64,000 nucleotides of DNA from Acidobacteriota bacterium (GCA_016208495.1 JACQXX010000064.1:1-64000); one strand, 5' to 3'; counted from the stretch's first letter, positions 24,783-33,279 are shown. Notes: generated by a model not told the origin, from the letters alone. A program made the numbers and translations.

Positions 24783-26273
24783 ATGAGCATCAAGCACCTT
24801 ACAAGCCGGTCATTTGAGCACGTTTTGCGCAATCCTTCGCATGAAAAGGGATTGATCAAAAGCGGAGAAGATCCGCGCCGGTATTTCTTTGAGCGGTTAG
24901 CCCGGGTTGTGGTCCATCATTCCTTTTACAACGGCGAAGATGATGTGTGCCCGGACTTTCGCATCCTGCCGACTCCCTCCACCGCGCTTCTGATGCAGAG
25001 CCTGGGGTTGGTTTTTAAGGAGGAACGGGGTGGGTTTTCCGTCTTCTATAACACCAAGCAAACCGATGGCCTGATTGCCTACCTGGAACGTCAGAAAACT
25101 GGTCATCCACCTGGAATCTGGGAGCGACTATCATTTGTTTTTGTCTCGACCAACCAGTTTTTTGTCAATTTTACCCAAATCAAAATCAGTATCAATCCAG
25201 CGCTTGAAAATTTTTATTTCACCAACCAGAAAGTCCATCTTCAAGGCCAGCAACGATTTATCCTGCATCCTGAAACCTATGTCACGGAACGGGAAACACT
25301 GGAGGTCACCCCGATTCAGGTTGCGGTTCCGGTTTCTCAGGCGGTGAAAAAGGTGAAGGTTCGGGCCATATCCGGTGAAACCGTGCTGTGTTTTCCACGG
25401 TGTTTTCCAGAAAAACTGCTGTTGCAAAAAACTCCCAATGCAATTACCTGCAAAGATGCGGAAACGGCCAGAGGTAAAGAGGTTTGTCGAGATGTGATCT
25501 ATATTGATTTCTCAGCGGTCCCGGAAGACAAGTACACCATCGAATTGATTGGAAAAGACAGGGAAATCATTGATCGCCAGGAGGTTCTCTACACAATTGC
25601 CGCACCGGTGCCGCTGTGTTTTATCAACCTGCTGTTTACCAGCCCGGATGGCCGGAATCCAGATCACTACCCGGTTCAGCCGCTTCCCACTGGCACCATC
25701 GGCATCATTCCGATCACCTATGAAATCCACTTCACTGCGCGGTCAACCGTTTGGAATTATTATGTGGTGCCTCAGCGACTGAAAGAACGATTTTCTCATT
25801 TGCATATTAAGGATTTGACTCCTGACCAGGTCCCAATCAAGTTTGCGGGTCCCTGTCGCGTCAAACTGGCCAACGGCGCAACGGCCTATCGCTTTGTTTC
25901 AAAGGTTCCGATTCAGTTAGCACAGATTCCAACTCGCTCCTTTCAGCTTTGGGGGAAACATGGCCTGATGGTCCAGGAAGGTGTGTTGATAGACCGGCTT
26001 CCAGTCGCCTCAATGCAGCAGGTATTACCTGAAACCAGAGCCGGTATCTGCCTCAAATTGCTGACCAGTCTGGATTCCGACGCGGCTGAAACGGTGCCGT
26101 GTCAAAACCTGATCAAACACCTCTGTCACTTTCAGTGCGATACCATCACATCTGAAACCTGCTCGGAACAAACCAAGCACCTCAGAGCTATGGTCGAAGC
26201 CGAAAAGCAGGAACAACTCAAAACCCTCATACCAAAGATTCAAAATTGTTCTGACATTTTTGTCTATCTCTAA
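24783..26273 (+). CDS. eCIS-associated protein, unknown
   Basis: Protein of about 496 residues, not recognised. The N-terminal half contains RYFFERLARVVVHHSFYNGEDDVCPDFRILPTPSTALLMQSLGL, then mostly beta-rich segments; several Cys residues lie in the central and C-terminal parts (CFPRCF; a CxxxxxHxCxFxC arrangement near the end). Its position between cap and sheath genes and the tight spacing suggest a structural or assembly role. The start may be ATG 24783 or GTG 24765; neither has a strong ribosome binding site. Confidence 0.65.
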   Translation: MSIKHLTSRSFEHVLRNPSHEKGLIKSGEDPRRYFFERLARVVVHHSFYNGEDDVCPDFRILPTPSTALLMQSLGLVFKEERGGFSVFYNTKQTDGLIAYLERQKTGHPPGIWERLSFVFVSTNQFFVNFTQIKISINPALENFYFTNQKVHLQGQQRFILHPETYVTERETLEVTPIQVAVPVSQAVKKVKVRAISGETVLCFPRCFPEKLLLQKTPNAITCKDAETARGKEVCRDVIYIDFSAVPEDKYTIELIGKDREIIDRQEVLYTIAAPVPLCFINLLFTSPDGRNPDHYPVQPLPTGTIGIIPITYEIHFTARSTVWNYYVVPQRLKERFSHLHIKDLTPDQVPIKFAGPCRVKLANGATAYRFVSKVPIQLAQIPTRSFQLWGKHGLMVQEGVLIDRLPVASMQQVLPETRAGICLKLLTSLDSDAAETVPCQNLIKHLCHFQCDTITSETCSEQTKHLRAMVEAEKQEQLKTLIPKIQNCSDIFVYL

Positions 26274-26306
26274 CCCAACGCATCCCAACCCACCAAAGAG
26301 GACTTT

Positions 26307-27959
26307 ATGCCAGTAACCGTGTATCGCAGAACGCCCGGTGTGTATATCACCGAACTCTCGGCTTTTCCTCCTTCAATTGTTGGTGTCCAGACTGCCGTTC
26401 CGGCCTTTATTGGGTACACCAAGAAGGCGGAAATCAGTGGAAAACCAGTCTTTATGAAGCCGATCAAAATTGGCTCGATGGTTGATTTCGTGGAAATCTT
26501 TGGAAAGGAATATGATCCGGTCTACCAGATTCAGGAAGTCACCGACGCAACGAAAATCAAAGCCCACGAGTATGACTTCCATGTCGTTGAGCCCCCGGCA
26601 CAACCCACGACGCCCCCACCATACCCTCCTCCCAATGGAACCGCGAAATATTTCAATCTTGTTTTTCCCACCGGGAGCACCAAATTCAATCTCTATAACA
26701 GCCTTCGCCTGTTTTACGCCAATGGCGGTGGGAACTGTTTTGTCGTCTCCGTGGGAACATATGAAGGAACCACCAGCATTAGCAAAGATAAGCTCCTCGA
26801 AGGTTTAGGAGTAATCAAAGAGCAGGTCGGGCCGACCATGCTGCTTGTACCGGACGCGGTCTTGTTAGCGCCAACCGGGGGGAAAGAACCCGGCTGGGTA
26901 TCGGCTGATTTTCAGGCGGTGACCCGTCGCATGCTGGAGCAATCCGCCGAGTTGAAAGACCGGATGGCCATCCTGGACGTGTATGGGACGCAACTGGCCA
27001 CCAAGGAAAATTATGAAGACATCATCACCCGGTTTCGCGAAGATGTCGGAGACGCCGGCTTGAGTTATGGGGCCGGGTATTTTCCGTTTCTGGCAACAAC
27101 CGTGATCCCGATAGACGATTTTGATTACACCAACATTACAGGTGTGACAGGCGGGACACCGCTGAGTGAGATTCTCACCTGGCAGGCCGCCAACCTCTAT
27201 AACGGTGGATACCTCCCTGGGGCCGACCAGGGCACCAAACGCTATCTGGCGGTCAAAGCCGACATTGATGCCATGGCAACCACCACCACGGACCCTGGTA
27301 TCACCAAACTCAACAATAATTTGATGGCATCGCTTCCGTTGTTGAAGGACATGCTCCGGATCATCATTGTCAAAGAAGCAATTTTGCCTTCAAGTGGCGC
27401 CATGGCCGGAATCTATACCTATAACGACGCTTCGCGGGGCGTGTGGAATGCCCCGGCCAATCTGTCATTAAGTGGTGTTGATCGAACCACTTTCAAACTC
27501 AATGATGAGCAACAGGGCGAAATGAACGTTCCAGTCAACGGCAAAGCCGTGGACGCCCTGCGAGAGTTTGTTGGGCGAGGGGTGGTCGTCTGGGGCGCAC
27601 GAACACTGGACGGCAACAGCAATGACTATCGCTACATCCAGGTTCGCCGCACACTGATTTACCTGGAGCAATCCATCAAGAATTCGCTTGATAAGTTCGT
27701 GTTTGCTCCCAACGACGCCAACACGTGGGTGACGGTGGTTTCGATGGTTTCAAATTTCCTGCAAGGCTTCTGGTCCCAAGGCGGGTTGATGGGTGCCACC
27801 GCTCAGGAAGCTTTCTCAGTTCAAGCTGGCTTGGGAAGCACCATGACCCCGATGGACGTCCTGGAAGGTTATATGATTGTCCAGGTAACCCTCCAAATGA
27901 TTCGACCCGCTGAATTTATTGAACTGACCTTCAAACAGAAGATGGAAGGTCTCGGCTGA
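26307..27959 (+). CDS. eCIS contractile sheath protein
   Basis: Protein of 550 residues of the phage tail sheath family (Afp2-4/Pvc2-4). The N-terminus TPGVYITELSAFPPSIVGVQTAVPAFIGYT is diagnostic. The C-terminal domain contains the conserved GVVVWGARTL, DYRYIQVRRTLIYLEQSIKNSL and FVFAPNDANTW blocks and ends with ELTFKQKMEG. An AAAGAGGA site precedes the ATG. Only one sheath gene is present here, while Afp and PVC have several paralogues. Contraction of this outer layer drives the tube into the target. Confidence 0.96.
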   Translation: MPVTVYRRTPGVYITELSAFPPSIVGVQTAVPAFIGYTKKAEISGKPVFMKPIKIGSMVDFVEIFGKEYDPVYQIQEVTDATKIKAHEYDFHVVEPPAQPTTPPPYPPPNGTAKYFNLVFPTGSTKFNLYNSLRLFYANGGGNCFVVSVGTYEGTTSISKDKLLEGLGVIKEQVGPTMLLVPDAVLLAPTGGKEPGWVSADFQAVTRRMLEQSAELKDRMAILDVYGTQLATKENYEDIITRFREDVGDAGLSYGAGYFPFLATTVIPIDDFDYTNITGVTGGTPLSEILTWQAANLYNGGYLPGADQGTKRYLAVKADIDAMATTTTDPGITKLNNNLMASLPLLKDMLRIIIVKEAILPSSGAMAGIYTYNDASRGVWNAPANLSLSGVDRTTFKLNDEQQGEMNVPVNGKAVDALREFVGRGVVVWGARTLDGNSNDYRYIQVRRTLIYLEQSIKNSLDKFVFAPNDANTWVTVVSMVSNFLQGFWSQGGLMGATAQEAFSVQAGLGSTMTPMDVLEGYMIVQVTLQMIRPAEFIELTFKQKMEGLG

Positions 27960-28048
27960 TATTCTCTTGGGTTGGAGCTTCAAGCGATGGGCTAAAGGCT
28001 GAGACTGGGAACTGAGGTCAAACTCAATTCCAAGGATCTTCAGATCGA

Positions 28049-28077
28049 AACCCTGAACCCTGAACCCTGAACCCTCA
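28049..28077. repeat. CCCTGAA heptamer array
   Basis: About four copies of CCCTGAA in the gap between sheath and tube 1 genes, upstream of the AGGAGG site of the tube gene. Complementary GGGTTCA arrays lie at 28584, 29183 and 32679. Confidence 0.8.
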
Positions 28078-28125
28078 TGGGTATGACAACTCCATTCCTT
28101 CACTCATCTTTCATCAGGAGGCATC

Positions 28126-28578
28126 ATGGCAGGCGAAGTTCAAAATAACATTTGGCCGTTACCTAAGTTTTACTTCTCAGTTCAACTTGGTGACGATAAC
28201 TCCGTCAGTTTCCAGGAAGTTGACGGGCTCAACAGCGAAACCCAGGTGATTGAATACCGTCACGGCAACAGTCCGATTTTCTACCCAATCAAAATGCCGG
28301 GATTGGGTCGGGTCGGAAATGTCACTATGCGCAAGGGCATTTTTGTCAATGACGCCCGGTTCTGGACCTGGTACAACGAAATCAAGATGAACACCATTGC
28401 CCGACGCACCGTGGTCGTCAACCTGCTCGACGAAACTGGCGCGCCCAAAATGGTCTGGACCCTCAACAACGCCTGGGTCACGAAACTGACTGGCACCGAT
28501 CTCAAATCCGAAGGCAATGAAGTGGCGGTTGAATCCATTGAAATTGCCTTTGAAACCCTGACGGTGGCAGCTCCCTAA
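28126..28578 (+). CDS. eCIS inner tube protein 1 (Pvc1-like)
   Basis: Protein of 150 residues in the phage tail tube family (gp19-like). WPLPKFYFSVQLGDD, the FQEVDGL turn and the end EGNEVAVESIEIAFETLTV are typical of Afp1/Pvc1. AGGAGG precedes ATG 28126. It forms the stacked hexamer rings of the inner tube that should hold the cargo proteins encoded downstream. Confidence 0.95.
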   Translation: MAGEVQNNIWPLPKFYFSVQLGDDNSVSFQEVDGLNSETQVIEYRHGNSPIFYPIKMPGLGRVGNVTMRKGIFVNDARFWTWYNEIKMNTIARRTVVVNLLDETGAPKMVWTLNNAWVTKLTGTDLKSEGNEVAVESIEIAFETLTVAAP

Positions 28579-28583
28579 AACCG

Positions 28584-28612
28584 AGGGTTCAGGGTTCAGG
28601 GTTCAGGGTTTT
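28584..28612. repeat. GGGTTCA heptamer array
   Basis: Four copies of GGGTTCA directly after the tube 1 stop, followed by GTGAAAGATGAAAG-like sequence up to the disrupted start of tube 2. Confidence 0.8.
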
Positions 28613-28680
28613 TGAATGGGTGAAAGATGAAAGCTGCAAAGTGAAAAGATTTACCTTCTTATGGTGCTTTTTACTTCAGC

Positions 28681-29172
28681 GTGGCCGTGATTGGGTCAGG
28701 TTCGATCCTTTCGCTGTTGACTGGAATTGACGCCAGTTTTCAGGAAGTGTCGGGCATCCAGTCTGAATTTGGCTTTGAGGATGTTGGTGAAGGCGGCGAA
28801 AACCGCTACAAACATCGTCTTCCGCTGCCGGCCAAATATTCAAACCTGGTTCTGCGGCGGGGTGTGGTGACGACTGATTCCTTTCTGTCAGAGTGGGTCG
28901 GGCAGACCATTGGATCATCGCTTTCGCTGCCGATCATCACCCAAAATCTGCTGGTGACATTGCTCAACGAAGACGGTATCCCCTTGATTGCCTGGGGGTT
29001 TGTGAATGCCTACCCACTCAAATGGGAAATTTCGGCCATGAACTCGCAGGAAAACAAGATCCTGACCGAAAAGCTGGAGTTTACTTACAACTACTTTGAA
29101 CGGGTCACGCTCGGAAGCCCGGCTTCGGTGGCCGTCAAACTGGCGCAACTGGCCGCCCGGATGGCTCTGTGA
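28681..29172 (+). CDS. eCIS tube protein 2 (Pvc5-like), start disturbed
   Basis: The visible frame from GTG 28681 encodes 163 residues of a second tail-tube protein, with GIDASFQEVSGI and QENKILTEKLEFTYNYFERV. In Afp/PVC the equivalent initiates the tube on the spike complex. The expected beginning lies upstream: in-frame codons from 28648 read DLPSYGAFYFSVAVIGS, matching the FYFSV of tube 1, but a TGA at 28642 and the lack of a start codon interrupt it. Removing one A from the A4 run at 28644-28647 would join GTG 28641 to this frame. Either initiation at 28681 yields a shortened protein, or there is a frameshift. Confidence 0.85.
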   Translation: MAVIGSGSILSLLTGIDASFQEVSGIQSEFGFEDVGEGGENRYKHRLPLPAKYSNLVLRRGVVTTDSFLSEWVGQTIGSSLSLPIITQNLLVTLLNEDGIPLIAWGFVNAYPLKWEISAMNSQENKILTEKLEFTYNYFERVTLGSPASVAVKLAQLAARMAL

Positions 29173-29182
29173 AACCAATTTA

Positions 29183-29276
29183 GGGTTCAGGGTTCAGGGA
29201 AAAAAACATAAAGGACCAAAGAGACAAAAAGGACATAAATTTGAAAACCCTGAACCCTGAACCCTGAACCCTAAAC
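29183..29276. repeat. Heptamer stem with A-rich core
   Basis: GGGTTCA units (29183-29200), an A-rich core with GGACCAAAGAGACAAAAAGG, then CCCTGAA units (29248-29276). Outer units are complementary, so the whole can fold as a hairpin. The same layout recurs at 57042-57176 and, more weakly, at 62276-62335. Confidence 0.75.
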
Positions 29277-29283
29277 CCCAACT

Positions 29284-29463
29284 ATGTCATTGGAAATCAG
29301 CGAGATCACAATTCGAATTGGCGTCCGGGAAGACGATCCTGGGGATGAACCCCGTCAACCCAAAACCGAACTCCGGGAAGTTGAACTCCTCGACCGGGAA
29401 GAGATTGTCGAAGACTGCGTCCGGCGTGTGTTGTATTTGTTGAAAACCCAGGGAGATCGGTGA
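29284..29463 (+). CDS. DUF5908 small eCIS protein (Pvc6-like)
   Basis: A 59-residue protein beginning MSLEISEITIRIGVRE and ending in DREEIVEDCVRRVLYLLKTQ, the two blocks of DUF5908 proteins encoded between tube and LysM genes in eCIS loci (Afp6/Pvc6 position). It is short and easily overlooked. It lies between two heptamer arrays. The family has no confirmed function; a chaperone or small baseplate part is plausible. Confidence 0.85.
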   Translation: MSLEISEITIRIGVREDDPGDEPRQPKTELREVELLDREEIVEDCVRRVLYLLKTQGDR

Positions 29464-29470
29464 GAAATTC

Positions 29471-29658
29471 CAGTCAGTAGTCAGTAGTCAGTAGACAAAA
29501 CCCGGATCGTTGAATTCGTCAAATTCTTGAAAAGAATTGTTCCTAAATGATTCAAATAGAACAAAATCCACTTGACACGAATTTCAAAATCCCAACACTC
29601 GACTACTGACTACTGACTACTGACTACTGACTACTGACTACTGACTACTGACTACTGA
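29471..29658. repeat. GTCAGTA ... CTACTGA arrays with 77-bp core
   Basis: GTCAGTA units at 29471-29494, a unique core, and CTACTGA units at 29604-29658. Core bases 29527-29603 are the perfect reverse complement of 32224-32300. The CTACTGA run ends inside the coding frame of the next gene. Confidence 0.9.
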
Positions 29659-29695
29659 AATCACCGCCTACGTCAACAGCGATTTCACGTCGCAG

Positions 29696-30334
29696 GTGGG
29701 CGAGGTGTTTTCGGTATACATCAATCCTGAAAAATACTCGCACTCCTATAAAATCTGTTACAACGACGTGCAGGCTCAGGGAAGCAATGGCGGGTCACCC
29801 GAGTTCAATCGGATTCCATCGGAAGAGGTCAAATTCGAACTGGTTTTTGATGGGACGGGCGTGGTGCCAAGCCCGATTCCCGGCGTGATTCCATTTACCG
29901 GTGATGGGATTGCAGCCCAGATCCTGGCCTTTAAAAACCTGATTTTTCGGTTTAACGGCAAAATTCACAGCCCCAATTACCTGAAAATTGTGTGGGGAAA
30001 GTTTATTTTTCCCTGTCGAATGTCAGCACTGACGATCAACTACACGTTGTTTAAACCTGACGGTACACCGCTCAGAGCCCGAGCCAACGCCACATTCATT
30101 AAGTTTAACAACGAACGGACCCTGGCGCTCGAAGCCAACCAGAACTCGCCCGATTTGGCCCACATCCTGACCGTCAAAGCCGGGGATACATTGCCGTTGA
30201 TGTGTTACACCGTGTATGGCAGCAGCGCATACTATCCGCAAGTTGCTAAAGTCAATGGGTTGACTGATTTCCGGAATCTGGTCATTGGGACGCAGATTGT
30301 ATTTCCACCGTTTGAAGGAGCCACGGTCCAATGA
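29696..30334 (+). CDS. eCIS LysM adaptor (Pvc7-like), 5' end in repeat
   Basis: From GTG 29696 the frame gives 212 residues: an N-terminal adaptor domain (YINPEKYSHSYKICY, as in the FNPEKY motif of Afp7/Pvc7) and a C-terminal LysM-like domain (about 160-210, LTVKAGDTLPLMCYTVYG ... VNGL). The frame is open upstream to 29645 and reads EITAYVNSDFTSQVGEVF, which matches the normal N-terminus, but there it enters a CTACTGA array with no ATG, GTG or TTG; only a CTG at 29648 is available. It overlaps the spike gene by four bases (ATGA). It should connect tube and spike. Confidence 0.85.
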   Translation: MGEVFSVYINPEKYSHSYKICYNDVQAQGSNGGSPEFNRIPSEEVKFELVFDGTGVVPSPIPGVIPFTGDGIAAQILAFKNLIFRFNGKIHSPNYLKIVWGKFIFPCRMSALTINYTLFKPDGTPLRARANATFIKFNNERTLALEANQNSPDLAHILTVKAGDTLPLMCYTVYGSSAYYPQVAKVNGLTDFRNLVIGTQIVFPPFEGATVQ

Positions 30335-32133
30335 CCACGCCGACCCCTTATTCAGTTGATACGTCCCTGGTTTCCTTCAGCATTAAAGTCGAAGGGAAGG
30401 AAATTGACACCACCTTCCAGGTGTATTCAATCAACACCTGGGTTGGTGTCAACAAAATTCCCAAGGCCCAGATTTTGATTTATGACGGCAGTCCGGCGGA
30501 GCAAACCTTTGAAATCAGCAACCTGTCCACCTTTCTGCCCGGAAAAAAACTTGAGATTGCGGCTGGCTACAACAACGGAAAACTGACGCCGATTTTTAAA
30601 GGCGTGATTGTCAAACAGGGAATCGAAATCACCCAAACCCAGGGTTCAAAGCTCATCGTGGATGTCACGGATGACGCCATCAAAATGACTCTTGAGCGCA
30701 AAAACGCGCTTTTTGAGAAGATCAAAGATAGCGACTTAATCACTAAACTGATTACCAGCAATGGTTTATCCAAAGACGTCGCCGCAACCACCACCGTTTA
30801 TGAAGAAATCGTCCAGTACTATGCCACCGACTGGGATCTGATGTTGATGCGCGCTGAACTCAACAGCATGGTGGCAATTGTGGACGGCGGCAAAGTCACC
30901 GTCAAAAAACCTGATACCCAGCAAGCTCCCGTGTTGAAAGTCGAATATGGCGACACGATTCTGGACTTGCAGGCCGAAATGAACGCGGCCACCCAGTACA
31001 AATCTTCAGTCATTAAAAGCTTCACCTGGGACGTAGACACCCAGAAGTTGATCGAATCCGGACCCGGCTCGGTGTCGGTTCAGGAGCCTGGGAACGTTTC
31101 ATCTGACGAACTGGCCAAAGTCTTTGATGTCAAGAAATACACTCAGCAAACCGGCGGCCCAGTGGAAAAATCGTCGCTTCAGGACTGGTCATCCGCCGAA
31201 GTGCTCAAGTCAAAGCTGTCTAAAATCCGTGGCCACGTTCGGTTCCAAGGCAGTGCGCTGGTCCAGCCTGGCAAAACCATCGAACTCGCCGGATTAGGGA
31301 ACCGATTCAATGGAAAAGCCTATATCAGCGGTGTCCATCATTCGATTATCAACAATAAATGGCTGACCTCGGTGGACTTCGGATTGTCGGCTCGCTGGTT
31401 TGCGGCTGAAAACCCCGATATTTCCGCCCCGGATGCCTCAGGGCAATTGCCTCCAATCAAGGGCTTGCAGACCGGAATTGTCAAAAAAGTAGCCCAGGAT
31501 CCAGGCGGGGAGTTTCGCGTGCTGGTCAATCTGCCAATTTTACAGGATGCCAGCAAAGGGGTCTGGGCACGGCTGGCGACCTTTTACGCTTCAAACAAGG
31601 TCGGAGCGGTGTTTTACCCCGAAGTCAATGATGAAGTCGTCGTGGCTTTTATGAATGAAGACCCGCGCTACCCGGTGATTGTGGGCAGCCTGTACAGCAA
31701 AAAAATGGCTCCGCCGTATGCTCCCGATGAAAAAAATCAGAAGAAAGCCATCGTCACCAAAAGCAAATTGGAAATTACCTTTGACGAACAAAACAAAATC
31801 ATCGAAATCAAAACTCCTGGAAAACATTCGATCAAACTGGATGACAAAGCCGGGTCCATCACCATTGCCGACAGCAACCGAAACTCAGTAGTACTTTCAA
31901 AAAGCGGGATCAATCTTGAAAGCGCTTCAAACATAAATATTAAAGCCAAGGGAAATATTAGCCTGGATGCGACTGGCAATCTGTCATTAAGCGCCAAAGC
32001 CAACGCAACGATGGAAGGATTACAAGTCGCCCACAAAGCCAAAGCCAAATTTTCAGCCAACGGCACCGCTTCGGCGGAAATTACCTCTTCGGGAATTCTG
32101 ACCGTCCGTGGAACGCTGGTCAAAATCAATTAG
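30331..32133 (+). CDS. eCIS VgrG-like spike (Pvc8-like)
   Basis: Protein of 600 residues. Residues 1-360 form the phage gp27-like ring domain (FQVYSINTWVGVNKIPKAQILIYDGSP), then a gp5-like OB fold (GLQTGIVKKVAQDPGGEFRVLVNLP, followed by WARLATFYASNKVGAVFYPEVNDEVVVAF) and a C-terminal beta-helix rich in short KAK/LSA repeats (about 480-600). This trimeric spike carries the PAAR tip. Start codon overlaps the stop of the LysM gene, so translation is coupled. Confidence 0.94.
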   Translation: MTTPTPYSVDTSLVSFSIKVEGKEIDTTFQVYSINTWVGVNKIPKAQILIYDGSPAEQTFEISNLSTFLPGKKLEIAAGYNNGKLTPIFKGVIVKQGIEITQTQGSKLIVDVTDDAIKMTLERKNALFEKIKDSDLITKLITSNGLSKDVAATTTVYEEIVQYYATDWDLMLMRAELNSMVAIVDGGKVTVKKPDTQQAPVLKVEYGDTILDLQAEMNAATQYKSSVIKSFTWDVDTQKLIESGPGSVSVQEPGNVSSDELAKVFDVKKYTQQTGGPVEKSSLQDWSSAEVLKSKLSKIRGHVRFQGSALVQPGKTIELAGLGNRFNGKAYISGVHHSIINNKWLTSVDFGLSARWFAAENPDISAPDASGQLPPIKGLQTGIVKKVAQDPGGEFRVLVNLPILQDASKGVWARLATFYASNKVGAVFYPEVNDEVVVAFMNEDPRYPVIVGSLYSKKMAPPYAPDEKNQKKAIVTKSKLEITFDEQNKIIEIKTPGKHSIKLDDKAGSITIADSNRNSVVLSKSGINLESASNINIKAKGNISLDATGNLSLSAKANATMEGLQVAHKAKAKFSANGTASAEITSSGILTVRGTLVKIN

Positions 32134-32352
32134 TCAGTAGTCAGTAGTCAGTAGTCAGTAGTCAGTAGTCAGTAGTCAGTAGTCAGTAGTCAGTAGTCAG
32201 TAGTCAGTAGTCAGTAGTCAGTAGTCGAGTGTTGGGATTTTGAAATTCGTGTCAAGTGGATTTTGTTCTATTTGAATCATTTAGGAACAATTCTTTTCAA
32301 CTACTGACTACTGACTTATCAACTACTGACTACTGACTACTGACTACTGACT
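32131..32352. repeat. GTCAGTA array, inverted 77-bp core, CTACTGA units
   Basis: Fourteen or so GTCAGTA units (32131-32228) start at the stop codon of the spike gene. Bases 32224-32300 are the inverted copy of 29527-29603. CTACTGA units (32301-32350) follow, ending 15 bases before the PAAR ribosome binding site. Confidence 0.9.
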
Positions 32353-32369
32353 TACCAGGGAGTTTTCTT

Positions 32370-32672
32370 ATGCCACCAGCCGCCAGATTGACCGATTTTC
32401 ATCAATGTCCGCTCAGTACTCCAGTTGGTCCGGTGACGATTCCGCACGTCGGAGGCCCGATTGCCGGTCCCGGTGCGCCAACGGTTTTGATTGGTGGGTT
32501 GCCAGCCGCCAAAGTAGGCGACATTGCCATTTGTATTGGCCCACCAGACGCTATCGTGAAAGGCTCGATGACGGTCAAAGTCATGGGAATGCCTGCGGCC
32601 AGAATGGGCGACAAAACCGCCCACGGTGGCACTATTTTGATGGGCTTCCCGATGGTGATGATCGGAGGGTGA
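32370..32672 (+). CDS. PAAR-domain spike tip (Pvc10-like)
   Basis: A 100-residue protein beginning MPPAARLTDFHQC with the PAAR glycine/proline-rich cone: GPIAGPGAPTVLIGGLPAAKVGDIAICIGPPDAIVKGS and GMPAARMGDKTAHGG. The His and Cys residues that bind zinc at the tip are present. CAGGGAG precedes the ATG. It caps the spike and sharpens it for membrane penetration. Confidence 0.95.
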   Translation: MPPAARLTDFHQCPLSTPVGPVTIPHVGGPIAGPGAPTVLIGGLPAAKVGDIAICIGPPDAIVKGSMTVKVMGMPAARMGDKTAHGGTILMGFPMVMIGG

Positions 32673-32678
32673 GAAGCC

Positions 32679-32840
32679 GGGTTCAGGGTTCAGGGTTCAG
32701 GGTTCAGGGTTCAGGGTTCAGGGTTCAGGGTTCAGGGTTCAGGGTTCAGGGTTCAGGGTTCAGGGTTCAGGGTTCAGGGTTCAGGGTTCAAAATAAACTT
32801 AGCGAACTACTGACTACTAACTACTGACTACTGACTGCTA
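32679..32840. repeat. Long GGGTTCA array plus CTACTGA units
   Basis: About sixteen uninterrupted copies of GGGTTCA (32679-32790), then GACTACT units (32806-32838). This is the longest homogeneous array in the window. It can be read through without a stop codon on the + strand, which creates a false repetitive reading frame. Confidence 0.92.
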
Positions 32841-32853
32841 TCAGGTTTGAACT

Positions 32854-33279
32854 ATGAAAGATGTCGAAACTTCTTTTCTTGGAACAGGTTGGAGTTTTCC
32901 ACCAACCTTTTCCAAAATGACTTCGAGTGTGGTGATGGTGAGTGACGATCTGGATATTCGGCAGAGCCTCTGGGTGCTGTTTTCGACCTCGCTTGGCGAA
33001 CGAATTATGCTCCCTGAGTATGGTTCGCTGCTTTGGAAAATGGTGTTTCAGAGCGTCACCACCACGCTGATGACCCAGTTGGAAGACGCTATTCGTCAGG
33101 CAGTTCTGTACTGGGAAGCGCGCATTGACATTGTTGATATTCAAATCCAGGCCGACGCGACCCAGGCTGGACTGGTTTATATCTACCTTGACTACATCAT
33201 CCGGCAGACAAATTCACGGAGCAATCTGGTCTATCCCTTTTACCTGAATGAAGCCACCATTCCTGTGGAGATGCCTTAA
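32854..33279 (+). CDS. gp25-like baseplate protein (Pvc9-like)
   Basis: Protein of 141 residues of the gp25/GPW family: LGTGWSFPPTF at the start, VSDDLDIRQSLWVLFSTSLGERIMLPEYGSLLWKMVF in the middle (the GERxMxPxYG signature) and AILYWEARI-type helix. In contractile systems it forms the first sheath-nucleating ring of the baseplate. Its stop overlaps the start of the next gene by one base (TAATG). Confidence 0.95.
   Translation: MKDVETSFLGTGWSFPPTFSKMTSSVVMVSDDLDIRQSLWVLFSTSLGERIMLPEYGSLLWKMVFQSVTTTLMTQLEDAIRQAVLYWEARIDIVDIQIQADATQAGLVYIYLDYIIRQTNSRSNLVYPFYLNEATIPVEMP

Noticed and set aside
32679-32790. Telomere-like or CRISPR-like repeat
   Set aside because: Uninterrupted heptamers without spacers, inside an operon; unit GGGTTCA is not a telomere repeat and there are no cas genes.
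32405-32827. Repetitive reading frame with a repeated 7-residue unit (VQGSGFR)
   Set aside because: It is translation of the GGGTTCA array, which lacks + strand stops; the 5' part overlaps the PAAR gene in another frame.
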